DNA of 64,000 nucleotides from Diplocarpon mali (Eukaryota > Ascomycota > Leotiomycetes > Helotiales > Drepanopezizaceae), in assembly GCA_024741835.1 (NCBI GenBank), contig JAENRP010000211.1:1-64000 (forward strand), read 5' to 3'. Shown here piece by piece: positions 35,243 to 46,553 of the stretch (position 1 is its first letter; every line of letters starts with the position of its first letter). The position numbers were made by a program, and so were the translations under genes. The notes beneath the pieces are model-generated. The model was not told where the DNA came from and did no database searches. It was given only the letters and a program-made list of their open reading frames with translations.

Positions 35243-38200
35243 GGTGAGGGCCTGCAAAACCGTGCTCTCTAGACTCTACCTTGGCGCGGTGCAACTTTGC
35301 AGGAGACAGAAAAAAGATAAAAAGGATAGGTCGAGGGGCTTGTGTTTTACCTGTGAAGCAATCTCTGCTCCTATCCTTCGTCGCAGGCGTTAAAAATACC
35401 ACATGAAAATGATATTAGATCTAACTTTGCAAACGCACTAGGTATCTCTACATAGTAAACCCCCTGATGAAGTTGGTCGGTGCTAGCCCTGAGGCTAGCA
35501 GGGACCCAGTCCTGCCTTAGTTATCGGGTGGCTCGGTAACGACTGTAGTAATAGTCAACACCCAGGAGCCGGTTTTCGACGTTGGCACTAACAGGTAATT
35601 CAAGGCCATCGCAACACGATTCCGAACAACTATCAAAGTGGAATTTCGAGGATTACGCCTTTGTGCATGTGCCACGGCTTCCGTCGCGAAGACTGGAAGT
35701 CTAGGAATACCATGGTATAGCTGGTGTTGGGGCAGCATCAAAAGAGTACAGTGTGACGTGACGCATCATTAACATCATATTGCTCCCCTACATTAAACAC
35801 GTTACGTATCTGCGGTCGGTAGAAGAATAAACGAAGAGGAAAGCAGCGCGGAGTTCCTACGTAAGCCGAGAAGCCCTACTAGCGCCTTTGTGACTTATGA
35901 CGATATTCCTCCGGCCTCTGACTTATATATTATAACCGAGATTCTAGACGATAAGCGTGACTTTGGAAACACATGCGTGTGTGCCTTGAGGCCTCATGAC
36001 CCTTTTCATCATGAGGGTACTCCGTGCAATCATCTTGTCACACGGCGCTTCTAACACCAGCACCTGCCTAATGGTCAGCTGTAATTCTTTATTCTTTTCA
36101 CTGATTGTAGCATAAGCGGCAGTTACTACAAGTGTTAGCGTTCATCGATTTCGAGTCGCAAGAATCTCAAAGGCATGTTTTCTACTGCTGTCCCATTTCC
36201 ATACCAACGGCCTTCTCCACATAGAATTCCAAGCCTCATGGCAATCGAACGCATTATCCGTACAAAGAAAAGAGTATCCAGACTCCACAGAAGCTTTATC
36301 TCCTCTCTCAATTACACGTTCCTCCATTTCCAATCCCAGTCCATCTTTCATCCTCAAGATGTGCTTTGGTAAACATCGTGTCATGTGTCAGCTGCGGACT
36401 CAGTAGATCAGTGTCGACGCTGATCTTCAATCGGGTATCTTCAAGCATGGCGTTGGAGTCAACGAGGAGCCTTCGATGCTTCACTGATCATACTAGCAGC
36501 AAAGAATCTAGGCTCGAGGCGTCAATTGTAAGTCTCCTCTACACAGGGAAGGCTTTGAGAGTGCTCCGATTTTCTCAAGCTTGGGATTGGAGTAGATCCA
36601 GCTCTCCCTACAGGCCGTCAGCGTATATTATTCAAGGGTATACTCCCTTTTCACTTACAGTCTCCCTCCTTCCTCCATTTAATCTGTAAGAGCAGCTCAT
36701 CCTCTTCCATAACCGCGAATTCACTCTCCTGAACATCAAGCCCTGTAACTTTTAACACATCCCTCACCACTGTCTCATCACAACTCCGAGCTGACTTCCA
36801 CGCTTCGCTCTCCCACTTCTCGGAGCCGTCATAAATCTCTTCCAAATATTTTTCTAGCCACTCTCTCCTGCTGTTCTCCAGGCTTGCTTCTTCCGGCGCG
36901 AAATCCTCCACGACTGATGGTTGTGTCTCCAGAAGCAGTGCGGCGATCATGTGATAAGGGACTGCCGGTTGGCATCTGAGTCGGAGCAAACACTTCAACC
37001 TTATTAGCATCGTCTTTTGCGATGACTGATGTTCCAGAATTTGTCTAGAGCTCTTGAGAACTAAGAACATGATCTTGAAATTCAAATAATTCAGATTCGA
37101 GCCGGCTGGTTAAAACATGGTAGACTTTACACGCACCGTCATGATTTGTATGTCCTCCTTCCACGCGGTGGCTTTGCGGTTGGTTTTCGTAGCCATGGCA
37201 AGTGTATTGGATGTTGATATGAGATATGTCTTTCTGAGACGGTTGGATATGGGTGGGAATGAGGGTATAAATATGGCAGCTTCACGTCAAGTGCTGCTAA
37301 TCAAGCTCTAGTCATGAGTATGTGGGTCATGGTTGATTCGAGTCCTGTGACTGTAATCAGAGACCGTTTTATTTTCGGTTATAAGCGAGAGTCGGGCGTT
37401 TCCAACACAGCAAGTGTGGCATCCAAACCTGCTTCCTAGGAACTATTTCCCATTGTAGCTAGCAGAAAAATCGATTTTCAGTTTTGAACATTATCGAATC
37501 TGAACATAACAGAGCCACAAAATGCAGCTCGTAAACCATTTTCAATTGACGACTCCGTGCTTGCATGACATTCTCCTACGTAATGATACAATTGTTTTTG
37601 AAAAATAAAATAAAAAAACCGAATACCAACTTACCACCATATAGACGCTCGCTTGTATTCCAAGATATCCCAAGCTAGAATAGTTTCCTAGTCTCGGCAC
37701 TGATGGGCAGAGTTAGTGCCTATAAAACTCTTCTGGCGACCGACGCCGTCTGCCCCTAACAAGCTCGGCGAAGTCAAGAGTGATATCACCGGCACATATT
37801 ATGGCTCGTCTCACCATTCAAGCGCCAATGATCTCGCATTTCCAAGATGAGCTTAGAACTTGCTGTAGTCGACGCAATGGTACTCGTGTCCAACGCCGGC
37901 ACAAGGCGACTTGTTACGCTTCTCGTATTTCAATGATAACGAGAATCAAGACAGCCTGGATGTTCATCAGCATTGTTTCTTCAAAACATCCCTGAAGTGA
38001 GGCGTACCAAGCAATACAGCTGGTGCGTGATGGACGGAGAATAAAACCCCCTTCTTCAGGATCATTCTTAGTAGACTCTCTCTGATGCACATCAAATCTC
38101 CTCGGGTGTGGCACTTGCATAAATCCAGCACCATATAATTCTTTTTAAGCACCCAGAAAGATTGCACATCAGATGAAGGGGGGTCTGGCTTTGCCTCATG

Positions 38201-38852
38201 TCACTCCACAACTGATCTTCTTCGGCTCCTGCATCCTCATACTTGGTCGGAAAGTCGAACTTTACTTCCTAGTTCGATACTAATTCTATAGCGTCAGACT
38301 ACATACAGGTACTTCAATCGACAAATGAGATGTCATACTTTTAGGAAGCAATACGAGCGGCGAGAGCAGTCTGATTTCTGATGGCTCGGTCGAGATAGAC
38401 ACCTCCTTTACTTATCTCTCAGCACTGAGTATTCGGATTTTTCCGACCCCAAATACAGCTGCAAAAACTAGTGTAGCTCTGACCGCGAGCCCTATAGTCG
38501 TCTTCAGAGTCTGACGGGCTGAGGACGACACTTTTAGGGCCTTCTAGGGGCCTAGCCCGAAGTAGATCGTGCTCGCCTGCGCCGCCGTTTACTGCCCGGT
38601 CGGCAGGGACGTAAAACTTATGATGTGTTGCGTGTATGAGAAGATAATATGAGAGATCAGGCTATATTTAGATTTTGGTTCAAGTTTCGCATTCCGGTGC
38701 GAGTCCTCGAAAGTTTATATATCCCCAACAGCCTGAAAGGGTACAAATAAATAGATCGCACGTGCTTGGTAACGACGAAGGTTAAATCGCGCTATATGCA
38801 AGCAAAACAAAAAAGCGTGGAGAAGCAAACACTGGAGAGGGGTGGAGTGTGT
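35243..38852. other. 3.6-kb region without a convincing gene
   Basis: Apart from one weak ORF (36651-36950 minus) I see no coding evidence. The sequence from 37.3 to 38.8 kb is AT-rich with many stops in all frames. Confidence 0.5.
36651..36950 (-). CDS. Possible gene fragment, acidic hypothetical protein
   Basis: A 99-codon frame starts MIAALLLETQPSVVEDFAPE and is rich in Glu and Trp-containing amphipathic segments (EWLEKYLEEIYDGSEKWE). It ends right at a good donor (gactGTAAGTG), suggesting a further exon downstream. An upstream exon at about 37131-37192 (MATKTNRKATAW...) is possible, but no junction in the right phase was found. I do not recognise the product. It could be a lineage-specific gene or a remnant. 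Confidence 0.3.
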   Translation of the reverse strand: MIAALLLETQPSVVEDFAPEEASLENSRREWLEKYLEEIYDGSEKWESEAWKSARSCDETVVRDVLKVTGLDVQESEFAVMEEDELLLQIKWRKEGDCK

Positions 38853-40188
38853 TTATTTGGATGCGTTGGCTGCCTCTTCCTCTGCTAGCATACCTTCGAT
38901 CTCCCTCTCTCCAAGCCAAGTCTTGACACTATCAATGATCTTGCCCAGCTCGTCACCTCCGTCCATTACATCATTCAGGTTATGGACACTGAGTCCACTT
39001 CTGTGATCTGTAACTCTCTGCTGCCCCCAATTATACGTCCGCACTTTGTCCCCCCTACCCATCTTGGCAATGCCAATCACGCCTCTCCTAAGCTTGACGA
39101 CTTCCTCTTCCCTAGCCTCTCTGCGAGCTTGTGCCAGCTTCGATCGGAGCAATCGCCATGCCTTTTCCCGATTTTTATGCTGGGATCGAGAATCCTGCAT
39201 ACTGACCACAATATTCGTTGGTACATGCGTCAACCGGATTGCCGAATCCGTCGTATTAACATGCTGCCCTCCGGCACCTCTAGCCCTCATCACGTCCGTC
39301 CTCACATCAGTAGAGTTGACATAGTAGTCACTAGTTGGATCATTCAGATCCGCCTGCCAAAGCTCTCCTCCCTCGCCCGCGTTTGTGGGCAGACTGGGCA
39401 ATACCAGAACACCAACAGCACTTGTGTGTGTCCGGCCCTTGCTCTCAGTAGCTGGGACGCGCTGAACTCGATGTACACCGGCTTCGCTTCGTAATTTTCC
39501 GTAGGCACCTGGACTTTCAACTTCGAGAATAGCCTCTGCAAGAGGCGCCTCCCCGCTGGCGTCTGAATCACCGTCGGCAGTCTCGTATTTCAGGAGCGAT
39601 GCTCGCATATTCTTCCGTGAGCAGAAGGACCGGTACATTCTTAGTAGATCGCCCGCAAATAAAGCGGCTTCTCCTCCCCCTACTCCAGGTCGTATCTCAA
39701 CCAGGCATGGCATGTCCTCGAATGGATGCTTAGGTGTCAGGGAAGTTGCCAGATTTCTCGACAAAGTCTCCAATTTTGTGACGGTTCCAGCCAGATCCTC
39801 AGCAGCGAGCTCACGAAGCTCCGCTTCTGTCGTAGGGTCTTTGAGAAGAGCATGCAGCTCTTCCTGGCTGCGCTGCGTGCTCTCCCATTCTCTCAATGCT
39901 TCCACCACACTCTTAAGTTCGCCGATCCGTTTCGCGATTTTGGCATCGAATGCTTCTGTAGTCTCCTCACTCAACCTATCGTGTTCCAAGGCAAGATTGT
40001 GTGCTCTGGCGAGCAGTGCTGGTGAGAAGGGGGTATTACTTGCTGCATCGATATTAGCGAACGGTTAAAAATGACATCCAACTAAACTCACAGGTACTGG
40101 AAAAGCGCCATATTCGCCGTTTCCCGGGATTGAAGCATGTACTAACACATCTTCGATAACTCAAAGGCAGCAAAGGAGCTCCAAGCAT
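38853..40188 (-). CDS. MRF1: Mitochondrial peptide chain release factor 1
   Basis: Predicted 428 aa from two exons (40092-40188 and 38853-40042, minus strand). The first exon and the junction supply a basic, Ser-rich mitochondrial presequence (MLGAPLLPLSYRRCVSTCF...KRRIWRFSST). The rest is a class I release factor: a helical N-domain, EIRPGVGGGEAALFAGDLLR, GVHRVQRVPATESKGRTHTS and the peptidyl-tRNA hydrolysis motif RGAGGQHVN. The C-terminus keeps SQHKNREKAWRLLRSKL, RTYNWGQQRVTDHR and GDEL. It ends mitochondrial translation at UAA/UAG. The intron is 49 nt. The gene is head to head with the membrane-protein gene on the plus strand. Confidence 0.93.
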
Positions 40189-40357
40189 ACTGAATTTTTC
40201 CTTCTGCGGGGAGTTCAAATTTTGTTAAGTAGAGACTTGGGAAGCGGCCGCATCGGCTAATATTTGTCCGCAAGGCTGGCCTTAACATATCGTGAAGTGT
40301 CTTGTCTTGTCGCATTATTTCCTCCCAACACCACCTCAGCTACATTCTACATTCATC
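40189..40357. promoter_or_regulatory. 169-bp bidirectional promoter
   Basis: This is the whole distance between the start codons of MRF1 (minus) and the conserved membrane protein (plus), so both 5' UTRs and core promoters must share it. It contains an ATTTGTCC/agggt-type mixed sequence but no obvious known box. Confidence 0.5.
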
Positions 40358-41473
40358 ATGGCAATATCATGGGAGACGCAAGTACATTATTTTACTCCTG
40401 CAGAGACAAAACTAATGCGCCGCAGAATCAAATCATTGCTCCTCTTCTTCGGGCCCATACTCCTTCCGAAAGCGATCGCATACTACCGATCAGTACGCGC
40501 CTCCCCCTCGATCCACGGTGTATCGATCCGACCAGTTCCCTCGAACGTCATCCGTGCCCTCGCAATTCTATCTTTTGTATCTTTTGTCTTCATTCTCAAG
40601 ACGCTCCCCCCCTTCGCGCCAGAGAACGTCTTCGCGCTCACACAATCCCGCCTGCAAATCCCCATCGACGTCCTCTTCACGCGCCTCTCTGCGCTCCGTC
40701 CCAACGGGCTCACGCCAGCGGACAATCGCCTTCGTGGAAAACTCAACAGTCTAGATTCGCGCCTCCTACTCTTCCAATATGGTCCAGATGTTCTCACTGA
40801 ATGTAGCTTCTGTAACGCAGACGATCCGAAGTCTTACCTCTACTACGCCCTCCCTAGCATTCTTGCTCCACACCTTTTCAACCTCGTCATTCTATCGCTC
40901 GTTACATCGGGTTTATTCATAGGCAAAGAAGGCGCGTTATGGCGCACAAGTGCTACGTTAGGTGCCGCCTCGTTGGCGTTGCTTGAGATTTACTTCGTCG
41001 CTTCATACCATGCGCAAGGTAATGCCCGGGCCACCAGGCCAGAGGAATTAGATTCATTCTTCTGGAAGATGCGTGTATACCGAGGTGTGGGTCTCGCTGC
41101 TCTTGATGCTCTCATCGGGTGGATGTTGTATTTGTCCAGCACAAATCGGGCTTTCGTCAACCCGCCTACGGCACCAGAGCGTCTCGAGTCCTGTACGCGG
41201 ACCCTGGAGACTGCTAGAGCTAAATTGAATGCTACGGGTATTTTGCGGAACACTATACTTAGAGATGATGAGCTAAGAAGTAGAAATATGCAGTACTGGG
41301 TAAGAGAGGGCCAGGTCATGGGGAGTGTTATGGAAGAAAAAGCAGTCGTTGAAGGAGTCAATAATGCATTGGAGAATCGGATAGATATTGGTAGAATTTC
41401 TGCAGATGCAGAGGGGTATGTTAAGGGTATCTTCGCGCCTTTGCAGGATCCTGGCTTGGGTGTTAGCGTTTGA
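40358..41473 (+). CDS. Conserved fungal multi-pass membrane protein, function unknown
   Basis: Single exon, 371 aa. I take the ATG at 40358 (tcatcATGgca) over an upstream in-frame ATG at 40292, because MAISWETQVHYFTPAE is the conserved beginning. Hydrophobic segments occur near residues 27-43, 66-84, 165-190, 203-220 and 245-262. Conserved phrases include IRPVPSNVIRAL, SRLQIPIDVLFTRLSALRP, SLDSRLLLFQYGPDVLTEC and SYLYYALPSILAPHL. I recognise it as a protein found across filamentous ascomycetes, but no role is known to me. A CxxC (CSFC) could bind metal. Sharing a promoter with MRF1 hints at a mitochondrial role, which is inference only. Confidence 0.8.
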   Translation: MAISWETQVHYFTPAETKLMRRRIKSLLLFFGPILLPKAIAYYRSVRASPSIHGVSIRPVPSNVIRALAILSFVSFVFILKTLPPFAPENVFALTQSRLQIPIDVLFTRLSALRPNGLTPADNRLRGKLNSLDSRLLLFQYGPDVLTECSFCNADDPKSYLYYALPSILAPHLFNLVILSLVTSGLFIGKEGALWRTSATLGAASLALLEIYFVASYHAQGNARATRPEELDSFFWKMRVYRGVGLAALDALIGWMLYLSSTNRAFVNPPTAPERLESCTRTLETARAKLNATGILRNTILRDDELRSRNMQYWVREGQVMGSVMEEKAVVEGVNNALENRIDIGRISADAEGYVKGIFAPLQDPGLGVSV

Positions 41474-44400
41474 GTCCCTATCTACCAGTAATGAAGCAAA
41501 GGAATATATCATTTTGTTATTGGCCATGGATTTGGGAACTATAGTAAGGAATACTGACGTGTGAAACCACACATCGTTCGGAGAGAATTATTTCACGCTC
41601 CACTTTATCACTAATTCAGTACTTCTTTTTTAATCACAGCATTCCTTAATTACTGTCGACAATCCCGCTGCCATAATTGAAGCGAAATTTTTTTTTTGTA
41701 AATAGGTCGATGATTAGGTATCGTTTTATCCTGTTTCGCTCTTACACTTGAGTGCTGTAGCAACAGTTATGGTCAACTTGGCAGATGTTATAGTTATGCT
41801 AGTTAGAACTTTGGATGTAAGGGTTTTTGTCTATAGGTAGGTAACTCAGATGAACACATACAAATCCTGGAGTAGCCCTTATGATAGTGTAGCGTCTACT
41901 GATATAGTTTGTTGTGTGAGTACTATATATAGTAGTCTAAATACTTTAAGTACACTGTAAAACTGGCGAGTTTCTAGAAGTTACTCGGCTAACTTGACCA
42001 ACCCATTTTTTACCCAATGCAGAAAGTCAATATTAGCTTACTCAACCAAGGTGCCTAGGTACTTGAGCACTTATTTCAGTAGCAGGCCAATGTATCTGTG
42101 AAAAGCGCCACAATACCTATTAGCATACTATACTCATCTTTTTTTCTCTTTCTAAGACAATGGAGGTGAAAATTTGGCCTACCCCTTAGTACATATGGGG
42201 TTTCGTAATTCAGAGTAGAATGATCACTAGTTAAAAACTTAAGTATCACTTGTAAGTTTTCCCCTAATCGATTTACACTTTCTGAAACGTGAGGATAAAC
42301 CTAGAGCTATAATAGCTTTAATGATAACTTAACCTTTGTACTTTGTCGCAGGACAAACAAACACCACCTGGAAGTTTATCTGGCTATGCAAATACTATTT
42401 GAAAGCGATCTAGATAGTACACTAATGTGATGTTTTATCTGGCCCACTAGAACCAGAAGAAGTTCTCTCCCTCTTAATATGCTATATTAGTTCTAAACTA
42501 TATTGAACGAGCGGCAAATGATATACTCGGATTAGGTATAAGTAGAAAACTAACATGAAAAACTCTTTGCGATTTACTATCCAGCCTATAGTACCTACTT
42601 AGTCCATGGGGAAATAATCTGAGGTTTTCTGTCTGTGCGCTATACTAGAACTTTCTTTTGTGCAGGGGTTTCGATAGGGGGTATTTGAAGCTTAGGAATC
42701 AATAACAGTTGAGATAATTAGAGATTTGATTAGGGAAATGCCAAATAGATGTAAAGCAGTAATTGACGCAAAAGTTGGCCATATAAAATACTAAGGAATT
42801 CAATAAAATCAGCATTGCCAAGAATCTAGTGTGCACAGACAGGGAACCTCAGATTATTACACCCTGTACGAAGTATGTTCCTGATTCCTTAAATAAGAGT
42901 CTAACCTAGACCTTAATCGATAGTTATTCCTTCAAAGTTTTGTTGCAAGAAAGCATATCATATGTGTGTCATGTGATTTGTCACATGACTCTGTCATATG
43001 ACTTAGGGCAGTGCTAAGGAGGCACTTACCTGAAATAGCTCTTAGTTAGAGAGCTTTCCCCTAGACCTGAAGACAACCAACAATCGTCGTTTGCAACTCA
43101 TACTTTCTTATGCACTCATCTAGTTTAATATTATGCTTACTATCAGAGAATCTCCGTACAACAAGTTTTAGGCGAATACTTTTTAAAAAGGTGCTATTAC
43201 GACCCGCATATGTACGAATGTCACGTTATACGCAGCTGACCATATACGGCCGCATCACGTGGCTTTAGGTAGGAGCCTCTTGTATTTATTCATAAGAGAG
43301 CTTTATTAGAGCCTTTCGTTTCATCTTTGATTCTACCTTGGTAGCGTACCCCTTGGGCCCTTGGGGCAATCCCTTGGGGCAATACAATACGTCCTCCTCA
43401 CTCCACTCTTCTTGTACGCCTGAGGGCCAGCCGTAACAGGTTCTATAATAAATAAAGTCGCCTTAGATCCTTATTCTAAAACAAGCCCTTTTTACTAATA
43501 GCAGATATTTAATTATATTAAACGTCTTACTAGTTAGCAGCAACTTTTAATCATGACCTTTCTTATCGACTTTCTATAAAATTATTAAACTATATCATTT
43601 TCCTTCTTCTCCTCCCCCTTCTCCTTATATGCTATAACTTGCCTTTTTCTCTTTTATATCCTTTGTCAAGCCTTCCCTCTAGTTATAGGTATATAATTGA
43701 AAAATCCTAGTGTACACAAAAGTCGAGAGTAGAGGGTATTTATTAAAGAGGTAGTAAAGTAGAGAGAAATTTTTCATTTTAGCGTTTTCGAATGTTCTAG
43801 CTTTATTCAACTATGGGTTTAATTATTTCGTAGTCGAAAAGACTTAATCTCGGCTATATAGACTCTTCAAGAGACTGTAGGTTCGTTGGACATCGCGTAT
43901 AGGTATTGTATGAGTCGTCGTCTCCCAACCCGAAGTGCTAGCTTGTGTAATCTGAATTTTCAAACGGCATTTCAAAGGTCAAGAAATAAGTTCATACTCC
44001 AAGTAGTTTATTGCCCTTGATAGTGGAGATTAACAAATAGGTTGTTACCTAGTTTTTAACCCTTGGTGTCTTTGAAACAAAACAAAGGAGCCCTAGTACC
44101 ATCTTCCTTTTCCACAAATAGTGGATCAAAAAACCAACTATAAAACAGTATATTAGTATCAAGATCAGGAGAGCTTTGCAATACTTTTACAAGGTTAATT
44201 ACGCTTTTGTACTGTTAGCTTGGCCTGCGACGGAGTAGAAATCATGAATTCTAGCTATTCAGAGAAGCATCTGAACGCTTCAAACCTTACAAAAGTTGTA
44301 AAGTCACGTTTTCAATAGGAAATAGGAGAAGAGAATATCAACATAGCGGATTACGCACTTGATAGTCTTCTAGCTGTATAGGTCCTAGAATTCATACTTG

Positions 44401-46553
44401 AAGGTGCATGAGGTATAAGGAGTGGGTATCTTGATCTGCCGAGGCACTTTGTCACAGGCTAAACAAACACGCCTTAATTCCTGCAAATCAGCCCTGTAAA
44501 ATCAACTATATGGTAGAACCCTGCTCTGAGGATACAACTGGTTCATTTGTTTACCTAACAATCTGATTCCAATATCCTTGTGATTTCCCTCCGCATGTCA
44601 TAATGCGAGTGTTTTTTTGTGGTAATAAAGGGATAGCCATCTAGATGATTAATCATAGGGGGGATCATATCGTCATTCTTTCGTATCTTGCCTTTCAGAT
44701 CAGCCCTTAATCTTGCATACGAAATCTACCTTTATAGGTAGATATTATATGCATCCAAGCAACTGAAGTACCCGGAATACAGTCTGATAAGACCGAATGT
44801 GGAAGAGCCTGCGAGCTGGTTTGAAATTTTCCAAGTCGACAGATAAGTTGACTTACAATAGGTACTCTAGTCAAGTCAACTTAGGTAAGCCATTTTGGCA
44901 AAGCTTCGTGGAAGGCTTTCCTACCAAGCAAGGGCTGCCAAACGCCGGGCCTTGCCGGGGAATGCCAAAGGGCTTGTCTCTCATGCATGTAACATTGGTA
45001 AGGAACCTAATATACCCTGTCTGGGATCGGGTAATTGAATGGAATAATTTTTCTTTCTCCCAATAGGTAGGTCAAAAGTGCCTACATCTGACAATTTATA
45101 TCAATTTCAAGGACGGATTCTAGAACCCGTATAGCTAAAAACCCAAGTCATAAATAACCTTTGAACTTCGCAAGAACAAAAAAACACAATAGAAGATACT
45201 ACTGGCGGGCTCACTGTCTCTTTTGCTTGGGGCTCGCGATGTATTTCAAGGTTTGAATGTTCGGTCACTTTCTCTGACAGGCTGGAATTCAGACTTTCCA
45301 GCAGGTTTCAATGGGCTCTTCGATCCACTGTCTTGTGAAATAATTTGTCGCACAACACCACATGAAATTATGTTAAACCTTGTGAGCGCTCCGAAAATCA
45401 CCCTTACACCCTACGCTTATGTGGTGGTTGTTTGGCCTGCGACAAATTTGAAAAAAGAAGGGAGTAGAGCCTGACTTGTGCTTCAAACAAAACAGGAGAA
45501 TTTGGCTCTTTGAGGATCAGTGTCTATCCTTTTTATCCTTATTGTAGAAATACGTACTTCACTGACGTGGGGTAGAGGTTAAGCCGTACAAGGCTAGAGG
45601 ATTATTAGTTGGTCAAAGTGCAATTGAAGCCTCTAAAATGCCTCATCACCAGCCAGTATGCCGCGAATATCTTACTTCTTAGCAAAGGACATTTGGGAGG
45701 CTACCGACAAAAAAGGGGTGCGGACAGCTGCGGTGCAAGATCTCTGTCACGCGTGGTCCAGAATAAGCATCTCCGGAAGAATCTCCTTGGATTTTCGGGA
45801 CCCAGGTATGGATACCCTTTGTCACAGGTCGCCGGCGTAGTCAGGGTGGCGCCGGCGGACTCTGACGACGGCGTTGCAGACCCTCGTCAACCACGATAGG
45901 CAAGATGTACGGAGATGATACGTCTCGTAGCGCATCATATGTGGTGGTGGTCAGTAAAGTATGACGCTACTCGTAATCACCGTGTACTTCGTATAGAGAG
46001 AGGACATGGGGGTTCCTATGGGGAAAAAAAAAGGGTCTTGCTTCAACTCGATTAAACATTCTGCGAAGATCACCCAACCTTACTTAATCCACCGCCGAAC
46101 GTTTCCAAACCGCCGCAACCCTTGGCTCCGTACTCATCGTCTCATCTTGCGGGCCAGGATACAAACATCTCCCCCCCCTTGGACCCGCGCACAAGTATCA
46201 TTCTCTGCTTGAAATATTCGGAGAATATCTCGAGTCAACAGGCCTGTCTATATATCCGTCCCTGACCCAAACCCAGAGTCGACCTGCCTAGAAAGCCAAG
46301 ACCATGATGTCCCTCATCCATACACCATTCGTTCTTAGGTAATGTGCCGCCTTGGAGTTTCGGAAGGAAATGGAGCTTGGTTACCCGACTGCTAGACGGG
46401 TTCATATATTTATTCCTTCTCCCGGTGGCTGCTTTTTTTCTCCTCGTGTCATATTCATCTTGCGCGGGAACTCCTGGTTCCAATCTTTCGATCTTCGCAG
46501 GACCTGTGTCGTGTTTATTCCTACCCAGAATCTTCTTCATTTCTTGAGCAACA
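41474..46553. other. 5-kb AT-rich gene desert, probable decayed repeats
   Basis: The composition is clearly more AT-rich than the flanks. All frames are dense with stops, and microsatellite-like TA stretches are common. MITE copy 2 lies inside. Short phrases recur (for example tttggcctgcgac at 44219 and 45431). Frames at 44797-45066, 45223-45474 and 45609-45899 carry no recognised domain. Repeat-induced point mutation of an old transposon is a plausible origin but not shown. Confidence 0.6.
42602..42866 (+). mobile_element. 265-bp Tc1/mariner-derived MITE, copy 2
   Basis: Same length and structure as the copy at 826-1090 but in inverted orientation, flanked by TA at 42600-42601 and 42867-42868. 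The frame 42696-42794 encodes 32 residues ending in a stop: ESITVEIIRD then LIREMPNRCKAVIDAK. This is the C-terminus of Tc1-family transposases. An in-frame TAG precedes it directly where a Trp codon would suit. The two copies differ at only some 12-15 sites, so mobilisation was fairly recent compared with the surrounding decay. Confidence 0.85.

Noticed and set aside
44797..45899. Possible transposon-encoded ORFs in the AT-rich block
   Set aside because: No integrase, reverse transcriptase or DDE motif could be read; only the MITE is supported.
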